Assembly: GCF_006149005.1 (NCBI RefSeq)
Contig: NZ_VBSL01000001.1
Span: 1,001,443-1,065,442, forward strand
Source: Larkinella sp. C7
Lineage (GTDB): Bacteria > Bacteroidota > Bacteroidia > Cytophagales > Spirosomataceae
Direction of reading: 5' to 3'
DNA length: 64,000 nt
How positions within the stretch are numbered: the first letter of the stretch is position 1; each line of letters starts with the position of its first letter. Positions 49,420 through 56,974 of the stretch are shown piece after piece. The position numbers and the translations under genes are program-made. The notes beneath the pieces were generated by a model that saw only the letters and a list, made by a program, of their open reading frames with translations, had not been told where the DNA came from and ran no database searches.

Positions 49420-51960
49420 CTAAGGTTTGACCACACATACCCGATCCAAAGCAAATGAACCGGTTCCATTGCCCTGAATTCGGATCGAATTAGTTCCCTG
49501 ATTCAAATTCTTCGTCAAAGTATATGTAGAATACCCGTTCGCTCCTGAATTGCTGAGGGTGGTGATGCTGGCAGCCTGCTCATTGACCAGTACAGCCGCC
49601 TGAGCCGCTGTTGCCGTTGTATAATACCGAATCTGAATTTGGTACGTACCGGCCAGAGGAACGGTATTGAGTGTAAACCGCCGGTTCGTACTGGAGTTAC
49701 TATAATTACCAATCCGTTGGCTTCCCGAAGCAGCCGCATCATTCGTGACGGTGCCTGTCCCGGTCGTCAACGTGGCATCTTCGGCTTCAATACACACACT
49801 GTATGAACTGCTGGCAGAAATCATCACTGATGTACTGGCTACCGCAGTACAACTGCCCACAGAAGCCATCACCTGATACGCACCGGAATTTACTGAAGTT
49901 GCCACCGGAATGGTAGGATTCTGAGCGGTAGAAGTAAAACCGTTGGGGCCAGTCCAGCGATACGTACCTCCCCCAATAGCCGTCGCGGTCAGTGACAACG
50001 GCTGCCCTATGGCAACGGGACTGTTGCTCCCGGCATTCAACAGAACCGCTGGATTGACAATAACCGTTGTGATTGCGGGTAAACTAACACATCCACCACT
50101 ATTATTTTCCACAAATTTGCCATAAGCCGTCACGCCCGCCGTAGCACCAAAGGTTTCCTTCATCAGGTTGACCCGAACTTGCAAATAGAGGGTGGCGTCT
50201 CCGCTATCGGCCGGTGCCGCAGCCACCCGCAATTCACTGACGGTAATCGAAAAACCGGCCAGTTTCTGCTCATTTTGATAACCCAAAGCACCGACTGTCA
50301 GCCGGGGTGCATCGGTTTGCAGCACCAGATTCTCGAACGTAATCCCCTTGAATTGGAGCGTTGCAGCACCCTCCGTGGCTTCGGAGCCATTCTTCATGGC
50401 ATAAATACCCAGGCTACCGTGGAGTGTCGCCTGCGGTTTAAAGGCACCGTTAGCTACTGTTAACGTCACGGTAGAAGAAGGATGCAACGTGGCGGTGGCG
50501 CGCCAGAGAGGAAACTTAAGCGATTCTACGACCGTCACAGCGAGTCGGTACTCCTTGTTTTTACTGATTTGCCCCCGATATCCCAAGGGAGTAGTGGGCG
50601 CAATGGGCAAGGTTAACAATCCTTGAAAAGCCCCACCGATCAATTTGTGTTTTTCAAATGCCAGTTCGAAGCGATCCAGCGTCATGGACCAGCCGGAAGC
50701 CGACAGGGGTTGTCCGTTCAATGGATTGTTTACCGCAACAACCGCCGTCAGCCCCTGCCGGTCGTAGATCAGGTTCGTGGCTTCGATGGAAATGCGCTCC
50801 GAGCCACCGCTCCGGGTTTTAAACTCAGGAGGTAAGATGATCCGAAACTGTTGAATATAAACGCCCTTCCAGGTGCCGGGATCGGAGCCATCCGGCAAGC
50901 TGTTTTGAGGATCGTTGAAATAATCCGGCGGAAACAAAACGGCGTTGTCGTTTCGTTTTTCACTGAGGTCTAGAACCGCCTGCGTCAACTGGAAGCCGAA
51001 TTGTTCGTAGCCCGTCACGGCAAAGGGCGTGATGTCGACCTTCGCGATCAGGTCGCTAAAATCCGGGGCACTCACCTGAAAGGTGCCCATCACCTGCCCG
51101 GAACCAATAACCCCGCCAGTCACCGGTTCGATGGGCACCAACATACTCCGTGGAAACAGCACATCACCGGCTACACCTAACCCGACCAGACCGCCACAAT
51201 TAAACGTTGCATACGTCAAATCTTCCGTAGCTCCCGTGAAACGGTTCAACCCGCCCCGCAGCCGCAAGGTCATATTGCCCATCGGGACAATATAATCACC
51301 CAGCAGCACCAGCTTAAAATCACCCGTTAATCCACCGTCGCGGGTAAAATGCACCTGATCGGCCCCGAAAAACAATTCGCGCTCATTGACGCCCGAATGA
51401 GGGTCAGGCATCGAAGCCTTTATACGGGCAAAAACCGTCAGTTCCGCGTGTTGGGGGAAAAAGGTTACTTTCAGAATGCCCAGTTCAACGGTGCGGTTAC
51501 CGATCTGTTTTTTGAGGCCGACCGGTAATACCGTTAAATCCTGCATTGTCAACTCCTCCACGTAGCCATTGCGGCTGTCTAAATAGCGAAACAGCGAAGC
51601 CGCTGAATCGCGCTCCGCCGAGGTGGCGGCTGCCAACTTCGGTTCTATCAAGGCGGTCTGGTCTGATAAAACCCGGCTACTCGTTTTTTTCGGCGAGTGG
51701 GTCAGTGCCCGCTGTAGCGCATGTTCCAGGCCCGCCGTAGTGGCGGTCGAAAGTGCGGTGCTGTTGGTGTTGAGTTTGACAAGGGCTGTTGTGGTCCCAG
51801 CCGGAAGCAACGGGCTTGAAGCCGTTGCCGGTCGGGCCGGATCCGTATCCGATGGTCGGTCTCGGTTGTCAGCATAGGCCGACCGGAAGCTCAGGAGCAT
51901 TCCAAGTGGCAAAAGCAGCCCCAGGACGGTCTGGCAAACAACCGTTAACGATCTTTTCAT
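49420..51960 (-). CDS. Large modular surface protein with Ig-like and CBM6/35-like C-terminal domains
   Basis: An 846-residue secreted protein (signal ending AYADN). Residues about 80-600 are long beta-rich regions I do not recognise (LPVGLKKQIGNRTVELGILK, FGADQVHFTRDGGLTGDF). Residues about 640-725 are an Ig/PKD-like domain (NSPVAIGQPLSLTATAIGGG, RWTGPNGF) similar to those in the toxin at 56975. Residues about 730-846 look like a carbohydrate-binding module 6/35 (CIEAEDATLTTG, GTYQIQIRYYTT, FALDRVCVV). It is the last gene of the minus-strand toxin region and may be a surface partner or an independent adhesin. Confidence 0.7.
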   Translation of the reverse strand: MKRSLTVVCQTVLGLLLPLGMLLSFRSAYADNRDRPSDTDPARPATASSPLLPAGTTTALVKLNTNSTALSTATTAGLEHALQRALTHSPKKTSSRVLSDQTALIEPKLAAATSAERDSAASLFRYLDSRNGYVEELTMQDLTVLPVGLKKQIGNRTVELGILKVTFFPQHAELTVFARIKASMPDPHSGVNERELFFGADQVHFTRDGGLTGDFKLVLLGDYIVPMGNMTLRLRGGLNRFTGATEDLTYATFNCGGLVGLGVAGDVLFPRSMLVPIEPVTGGVIGSGQVMGTFQVSAPDFSDLIAKVDITPFAVTGYEQFGFQLTQAVLDLSEKRNDNAVLFPPDYFNDPQNSLPDGSDPGTWKGVYIQQFRIILPPEFKTRSGGSERISIEATNLIYDRQGLTAVVAVNNPLNGQPLSASGWSMTLDRFELAFEKHKLIGGAFQGLLTLPIAPTTPLGYRGQISKNKEYRLAVTVVESLKFPLWRATATLHPSSTVTLTVANGAFKPQATLHGSLGIYAMKNGSEATEGAATLQFKGITFENLVLQTDAPRLTVGALGYQNEQKLAGFSITVSELRVAAAPADSGDATLYLQVRVNLMKETFGATAGVTAYGKFVENNSGGCVSLPAITTVIVNPAVLLNAGSNSPVAIGQPLSLTATAIGGGTYRWTGPNGFTSTAQNPTIPVATSVNSGAYQVMASVGSCTAVASTSVMISASSSYSVCIEAEDATLTTGTGTVTNDAAASGSQRIGNYSNSSTNRRFTLNTVPLAGTYQIQIRYYTTATAAQAAVLVNEQAASITTLSNSGANGYSTYTLTKNLNQGTNSIRIQGNGTGSFALDRVCVVKP

Positions 51961-52013
51961 AAAGAAACCGGATTAAAAGAAACCGGACTGTAGGACTGTC
52001 CGGCCACGAAGCA

Positions 52014-52463
52014 TCATTTTTTAGTTGCGGTAATCTGGATATTGCTGTTGGCACCGGTGTCGTCCGTCTGTTTCACGTTCAGCGTTAGCAACTTACCCGA
52101 CAAAGTACCGCTTCCCTCGGAGGTCATGGTGCCAAAATCGTCCTTGATGGTGTGTTTCGCCAGCGTGATGGTGTTTCCACTCACCGTAGCCGGCAAAAAA
52201 TCAGCCTCGCCCAAACCGAAGTCAAATTTTATTTTTACTTCATTGGATTTGCTACCGGCCTGAATTTCGACATCGATGGGGTCTAGCTCAAAATCCATGA
52301 GTTGGCCTGTTGCAACCATTTTGCCCGTATAGGTTCCGACAAAAGTGCTTGTCGTATCCTGTGGGTCATCGCTGTCGTTTTTACAAGCCGAAAAACTGAG
52401 CAGAATCAAAACCGGTACAATCGTTTTCAGGTAGAAGTGGAAAAATGGTGCAGACGTTTTCAT
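52014..52463 (-). CDS. Small lipoprotein (paralog of the next gene)
   Basis: I chose ATG 52463 (MKTSAPFF) for its lipobox LLSFSAC. The 149-residue protein has FVGTYTGKMVATGQLMDF and ends GSGTLSGKLLTLNVK...ITATKK. The beta-rich lipocalin-like pattern and the end ITAT(K/R)K are shared with 52501-52962. The function is unknown. The location beside a toxin locus makes an immunity role possible, but lipoproteins of this type are also common alone. Confidence 0.7.
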   Translation of the reverse strand: MKTSAPFFHFYLKTIVPVLILLSFSACKNDSDDPQDTTSTFVGTYTGKMVATGQLMDFELDPIDVEIQAGSKSNEVKIKFDFGLGEADFLPATVSGNTITLAKHTIKDDFGTMTSEGSGTLSGKLLTLNVKQTDDTGANSNIQITATKK

Positions 52464-52500
52464 GTGCATTTGATTGGTGTATGGATTGAATAAAATTGAA

Positions 52501-52962
52501 TTATTTTCGGGTTGCCGTAATTTCGTGCGTGTATTGCCCCTGGCCATCGTCCTCCCGGAGCGTAACCGTGAGTTGCTGTCCGATGAGGGTGCCCGTTCCT
52601 TCGAAAACCACCTCATCTCCCGGGCCATACGTAAGCTTCTGGCTTTGTGTCGTGAATTTGGTGCCCTCTATCGTTGCCATCAGCGGATCGTTGTAATCAC
52701 CGAAAGGACCGATAATTTTCCACTTGACTTCGTTTTCCTTGCTCCCTGCCGTCATTTCAACGGTGATGGCCATGGTCTGGACAATGGCAGACCCCTGATT
52801 CGTCAAGCCGCCCGTTGTAACCATCTTCCCGGCGTATTTGCCGATGCTGGAAGTGGGGCTGGGTTCGGGATCGTCGCTGTTCTTGTTGCATCCGGCAAGC
52901 CCAACGATTAAAAGCATACACAGAGCCAATAGGAATTGAAGGCGTAAGGTGATGGATTTCAT
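52501..52962 (-). CDS. Small lipoprotein (paralog of the previous gene)
   Basis: I chose ATG 52962 for its signal and lipobox GLAGC. The 153-residue protein has IGKYAGKMVTTGGLTN, EMTAGSKENEVKWKI and EGTGTLIGQQLTVTLRED, aligning along its length with the downstream paralog (AGSKSNEVKIKF, SGTLSGKLLTLNVK). Tandem duplication is clear. The gene is preceded by the AT-rich putative immunity gene. Confidence 0.7.
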   Translation of the reverse strand: MKSITLRLQFLLALCMLLIVGLAGCNKNSDDPEPSPTSSIGKYAGKMVTTGGLTNQGSAIVQTMAITVEMTAGSKENEVKWKIIGPFGDYNDPLMATIEGTKFTTQSQKLTYGPGDEVVFEGTGTLIGQQLTVTLREDDGQGQYTHEITATRK

Positions 52963-53052
52963 ACAATTTATTGCTTGAGCAAACATTTTAAATGGGTTAA
53001 ATTTTTCATTATTCTTCCTGTTTACTTGTAATTATGAGTTGATATAACGCCT

Positions 53053-53754
53053 TTAAAACACATCCAGATAAAACCGCTCACCAAAATCTTCATAGCGAAT
53101 GCTGGCATCATGTCTGCGGGTTTCCTTATTGATTAATTGGTATTCCACATTTTTAAATCTCTTTTGATAGGTCGAATCATGATGAATGGCTTGTTGAAAT
53201 TTTATCAAGGATTTACTATTTAATTCATTATAATCTAAACCGTATTTAATTGTGGCTTTTTTTGAATTGTGAGTTACTTTTTTGCTTTCTTTATCAACAT
53301 CCAAGATGCCAACCTTATAAGTCACCATATCATTTATAATTAGTTTTTTCAAAGCTCCATCATAAACGATTTTAGTAGTATCTTGAACTATATAAAGAAA
53401 AACATCATTATCATCAAATACGTCAACCTGTAGCTCGTCATCACCACAAGGTATTTTTTTAGTTCCAAACATATTTTCTGGATATTTCTCACCACCAAGG
53501 TTTTTATAATAATCAAGATGATGAATAACAGCACATATTTTCTTCCAGTTTTCAATATTATCGCAAAAACAATTTAAGCGTCTATACACAGTTGTGTAAG
53601 AGTTTCTAACGGGAGGGCACGCTCCTATTAGAAACATTTTTTCACTTCCATATGATTTACAAGCGGGTCTATTTATTCTATAAATAATATAGAATACTGC
53701 CAAACCCAGCAAAAAAAAGTAATTTTTTTTATATTCATCGGATCGTAAATTCAT
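53053..53754 (-). CDS. Putative immunity protein of the orphan toxin cassette
   Basis: A 233-residue protein with one N-terminal membrane segment (FFLLGLAVFYIIYRI) followed by a soluble Cys-containing domain. The gene is strongly AT-rich. It overlaps the 3' end of the orphan toxin tip by 20 bp, the position of an immunity gene. The final 45 residues (FKNVEYQLINKET, IRYEDFGERFYLD) recur as a decayed copy at 55919-56160, which ties this protein type to the toxin locus. No known family recognised. Confidence 0.65.
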   Translation of the reverse strand: MNLRSDEYKKNYFFLLGLAVFYIIYRINRPACKSYGSEKMFLIGACPPVRNSYTTVYRRLNCFCDNIENWKKICAVIHHLDYYKNLGGEKYPENMFGTKKIPCGDDELQVDVFDDNDVFLYIVQDTTKIVYDGALKKLIINDMVTYKVGILDVDKESKKVTHNSKKATIKYGLDYNELNSKSLIKFQQAIHHDSTYQKRFKNVEYQLINKETRRHDASIRYEDFGERFYLDVF

Positions 53755-53989
53755 TTATCAATTTGGCTGAAATTCTGGTTTGAAAAGGATGCCCAACACC
53801 CCAGAAATGCTGTAACATAAATAAGGCCTTCAGGCTTTCACTGAAGTCTTTCTTTATAGAACTTCCATTAATATCTGCTTCATCGGCACCATACCAATCC
53901 ATAATATGGAAAGTAGCATTTAATCTTTGAATTGTATAATCAAAAGATTCAAGATTTTGATTATACAAACCCAGTCCTTTTTTTTGCAA
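53735..53989 (-). CDS. C-terminal fragment of the orphan toxin tip (frameshifted)
   Basis: Reads IMDWYGADEADINGSS and LFMLQHFWGVGHPFQTRI, which makes sense as the continuation of the preceding fragment that breaks off just after FYGIMGGTQKIKVEME. The frame change lies in an 8-A run (minus strand, near 53976-53983). With seven A's the two parts would read as one protein. It has no plausible start of its own. I judge it part of a broken or slippage-dependent gene rather than an independent protein. Confidence 0.65.
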   Translation of the reverse strand: MQKKGLGLYNQNLESFDYTIQRLNATFHIMDWYGADEADINGSSIKKDFSESLKALFMLQHFWGVGHPFQTRISAKLINEFTIR

Positions 53990-55624
53990 TTGTTTTTAAT
54001 TCCATCTCGACCTTAATCTTTTGCGTACCTCCCATAATACCATAGAAATCATAGAAAGGGATCTCAGTAGGATTACTAAAATCTGGTAACCCAATACCAT
54101 TAGCGCCCTCGCGCTTACTAAAAACAAAGTTACCGGTTAATTTGTCAAACCCACTTTCCTTTATGCTTGGTGTAACCTTGGTAATAAATTTATCAATATA
54201 GGGCCGTAAAGGATGCTGATAGTATTCGATTAATTTATTGGAAACAGGATCGCCTATTTCAAAAGCAACCTCTGTTTGTCTGCCAGTAAAAAAGTTATCA
54301 ATGATTCTATTTTGCGAAGCAGCGGAAAGTACATCTCGAACCCCCAAAGCCGCATCAAGTAAACCACCATTTTCGTATATAGCTCTGGTATTTTCTTGTG
54401 TATATCCCACATATTTATTCCAATCACTTAAGCTCCCTGTGGTATCTATTAATTGTCGAATAGCTATCCTATTTGCTTGAGTATGAATCTTATTTGAGAT
54501 TTCATTAGGCTTACCATACCATTGAAATTCACCAAATTCGATTGTCCTTTTTTGCAGATCAATAGTTGACTCTGGAAGGCCTTCATTCATCATGTCAATG
54601 AGATCCTGAGGATTCGGACAGGCAGTAGCGGTTCTTCTACCATTAGGTGAATTTGATAAAGAATCACAAGATACTAATTCATTCAATTTAGCTTGAATTA
54701 TAGTCGTATTATGAATAATAGCTTCTTTAGCTTCTTGGGGAATTCCGTCATCCTCCTGGTAAGCTTGCTTCACTTCATCAAGCTTTTTCGTATATTCTTC
54801 CAATTTAGCCTTGTCATTAGGAGTATAAACTGCTAATAAATCTTTTATGGCCGTGACAGCATTTGTCACTACTTCATCAATAGGCTTAACTTCCGTCCAC
54901 TTCGGATCATACGCCGACTGCGCCGTCCCTCCCACCAATTCGTAACACTCATTGACCACCACCCCGGTCAACTCAATGGCAATCCGCGAGCCCTGCAAAT
55001 ACGGAATCTCCGTGTAGCCCACCCCATTCCAGCCTGCCGAACCGCCACCCGTCACCTCCGTCACGATGATGTCGAAATCAGCCGCCCGGATCGTGTCGCC
55101 CGGCGCCAGGTTGCTCAACCGGCTCCCGGTGTCGGGCAGCGGAATGGCGGGCGTCGTGCCACAGGCATACGTGTGCGTGCGGGGTGTACACGGTTTGCTG
55201 CGAACCGTCAGGTAAGCCGTACAGGTGTCCGTCCCACTCATCAGCTTCACGGCGTATTCCCCAATCGCCGTCGCCGACAAGGTTGGTGAGGTGCCCAGGC
55301 TAACAGCCGCACGCGTTCCACTGGTGCGACTCCATTGATACTGGTAACCCGTCAGCGAAGCTCCGTCCATGTGTTCTACCGACAGCGTCAGCGGTTGCAA
55401 AACCCCGCCCACTCGCGGCAACACATCGGTTTCGGTATTCTGACTATCGACCGCCTTGATGCGGATGTTGCAGCCCGAAACCGTCGTGTCGCAGTCGACC
55501 GTCACCAGTCGGCTTCCCGCCCGGCAGGTGTCGATTCCCGTTACTTCGTACGCATCGATCCGGTACGTGCCTTCCTGCAAACCCGTAAAAACTGCCGGGC
55601 TGTTGGGTAGAATCGACCTCAGTT
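53961..55624 (-). pseudogene. Orphan toxin cassette: partial conserved module plus alternative tip, no start codon
   Basis: The region from 55624 to 54902 repeats the pre-toxin module of the main toxin gene nearly base for base, ending at SAYDP. A different tip follows (WTEVKPIDEVVTNAVTA to FYGIMGGTQKIKVEME). Upstream in frame there is a stop codon (TAA near 55655) and no ATG or GTG, and there is no signal peptide. This is the architecture of displaced or orphan toxin C-termini seen in Cdi and Rhs loci, which act as recombination donors. The tip's chemistry is not recognised. A frameshift at the end joins it to 53735-53989. Confidence 0.7.
54902..55624 (-). repeat. About 723-bp direct repeat, orphan copy
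   Basis: Matches 58353-59076 with roughly 94 % identity in the part I compared by eye. It encodes the segment from ILPNSPAVFTGLQEGTYRI to ECYELVGGTAxSAYDP. Homology stops abruptly on both sides: left at AGTTTAGTTAAC and right just after the SAYDP codons. Confidence 0.85.
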
Positions 55625-55645
55625 TAGTTAACAGATTTAGGAAAA

Positions 55646-55671
55646 CGGTGCGATTTTATAAAACCGCACCG
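55646..55671 (-). terminator. Intrinsic terminator just upstream of the orphan cassette
   Basis: On the minus strand CGGTGCGGTTTTA pairs with TAAAATCGCACCG (one mismatch), followed directly by TTTT. It lies about 20 bp before the conserved module of the orphan and would stop transcription coming from the toxin/immunity genes upstream, keeping the orphan silent. Confidence 0.55.
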
Positions 55672-55696
55672 TGACCAGTTGCTGCTTTTATTTTGT

Positions 55697-55740
55697 CGTT
55701 CTGAATGTCAAAGAACGGGTGGATTAGCCGTTGCTAATCC
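55697..55740. repeat. Two further short hairpins in the 294-bp gap
   Basis: CGTTCT-N9-AGAACG (55697-55717) and GGATTAGC-CGTT-GCTAATCC (55721-55740) follow each other. Nothing gene-like is seen between 55672 and 55918; the part after 55790 is AT-rich. Confidence 0.45.
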
Positions 55741-55918
55741 GGTTTTTCCGTGGCAGTTATTTGATTAATACCTGACACAGGTATCGATTTAGTTTGTCAC
55801 TAAATTGTGAGTTATTAGCAACAAATTATTCTATCAACTTGCATTTACAAACAATTTTAAAAATTAACCTATTTATATTTTAACTGCAACAAAAATTGAA
55901 GAATATTCATTGGTTGCT

Positions 55919-56160
55919 CTAAAATAAATCCAAATAAAAACGCTCGTCAAAATCTTCATAGCGAATGATGGCGTCGTACTTATTAGTTTCTTTATTAATT
56001 AATTGATATTCCACGTTTTTAAATTGTTTTTGATAGGTTGAATACATGGTGTATTTTCTATTGAAATACGATTCAGGATTGACTGTTTAGTTCATCAACT
56101 CCATTTAACATTGAACAGTATTTTTTATTATGAGTTTCTATTCTATTTTTCATACCGGTT
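55919..56160 (-). pseudogene. Decayed copy of the orphan-cassette immunity gene (C-terminal part)
   Basis: The stretch aligns with codons of 53053-53754 from about THNSKK onward. It reads VDELNSQS, then has TGA where the intact gene has TTG, and TAG where it has CAA, then one inserted base. It goes on in a new frame as STYQKQFKNVEYQLINKET...FYLDLF and a stop. Two stops plus a frameshift make it clearly non-functional. It marks a former cassette of the same type directly after the main toxin's immunity genes. Confidence 0.75.
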
Positions 56161-56529
56161 TTGTAGATAGTAAGTAATACTTTCAAGTAATAAAAATAGA
56201 ATGGCAAAGTGTGCCAATACGTGTCGGTGAAAAAGCTGGGCAAATGAAACGAGCATATATGGGCCTCCCAATAAACTATAAATGACAACATAAACGACAA
56301 AAATCAATGCCAATCGAGTTATAATATCAAATAATTTAAGCCGAATTAGTTCGGTTAATTTGATTAAAGTAACCGCAAAGCAAAACATTGCACCATCACT
56401 TTTTGCCATTTCAACTAGTAGGCTAAAATTATCTAGAATATCTTTTGTTAAAATTTTGCAAAACAAAATATAAGTTCCCAGCAATACCCATATTACTGCA
56501 ATAGTAATAGCCTCATACTGTGTTTTCAT
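56143..56529 (-). CDS. Four-helix membrane protein, putative immunity protein (copy 2)
   Basis: A 128-residue protein with four predicted membrane segments. YSLLGGPYMLVSFAQLFHRH and ESITYYLQNR match the paralog upstream, as does the start MKTQYEAITIAVIWVLLGTY. AT-rich. Tandem duplicates of a small membrane protein right after a toxin tip are typical of immunity genes, and a membrane-located immunity protein would fit a tip acting on membranes or arriving in the periplasm (inference). Confidence 0.65.
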   Translation of the reverse strand: MKTQYEAITIAVIWVLLGTYILFCKILTKDILDNFSLLVEMAKSDGAMFCFAVTLIKLTELIRLKLFDIITRLALIFVVYVVIYSLLGGPYMLVSFAQLFHRHVLAHFAILFLLLESITYYLQNRYEK

Positions 56530-56575
56530 AAGAAATTTTCACAGGCTTAATCATTTTTAAATTAAATATCTTACA

Positions 56576-56956
56576 CTATTTTACTTTCCGGTTTTGCAGA
56601 TAGTAAGTAATGCCTTCGAGTATTAAAAAGAGAATTGTAAAGTGTGCCAATACATTCCTGTAAAAGGGTTGGAAAAATGAAACAAGCATGTATGGACCTC
56701 CCAACAAGTCATATATAACAATATAAATAAGAAAAATTACAATTAAACGAATTATTATATTAAATAATCGTAACCGAAACAATTCGACTACTTTGGTAGC
56801 AGTTACAGACGCACAAAACATAATCCCATTAAGTTTATCTGCCCTTGTAAGACTAAATTCCTCATATGGATTTATAAATAAAGCATTTATAAAAATATAA
56901 ATCCCCAATAAAATCCAAATAAATATAATAGGCATAACTTCATAATGTGCTTTCAT
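56576..56956 (-). CDS. Four-helix membrane protein, putative immunity protein (copy 1)
   Basis: A 126-residue protein starting 18 bp after the main toxin's stop, hence co-transcribed. Four membrane segments, with YDLLGGPYMLVSFFQPFYRN and EGITYYLQNRK near the C-terminus. It is about half identical to the downstream copy by eye. No family is recognised. AT-rich like the toxin tip, which suggests that tip and immunity genes were acquired together. Confidence 0.68.
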   Translation of the reverse strand: MKAHYEVMPIIFIWILLGIYIFINALFINPYEEFSLTRADKLNGIMFCASVTATKVVELFRLRLFNIIIRLIVIFLIYIVIYDLLGGPYMLVSFFQPFYRNVLAHFTILFLILEGITYYLQNRKVK

Positions 56957-56974
56957 AATTTGTATATTCCATTT

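Noticed and set aside
53961-53989. Programmed -1 ribosomal frameshift at the A8 run
   Set aside because: A -1 shift leads into the third frame, not the one that continues the tip; only a one-base loss or polymerase slippage would join the parts.
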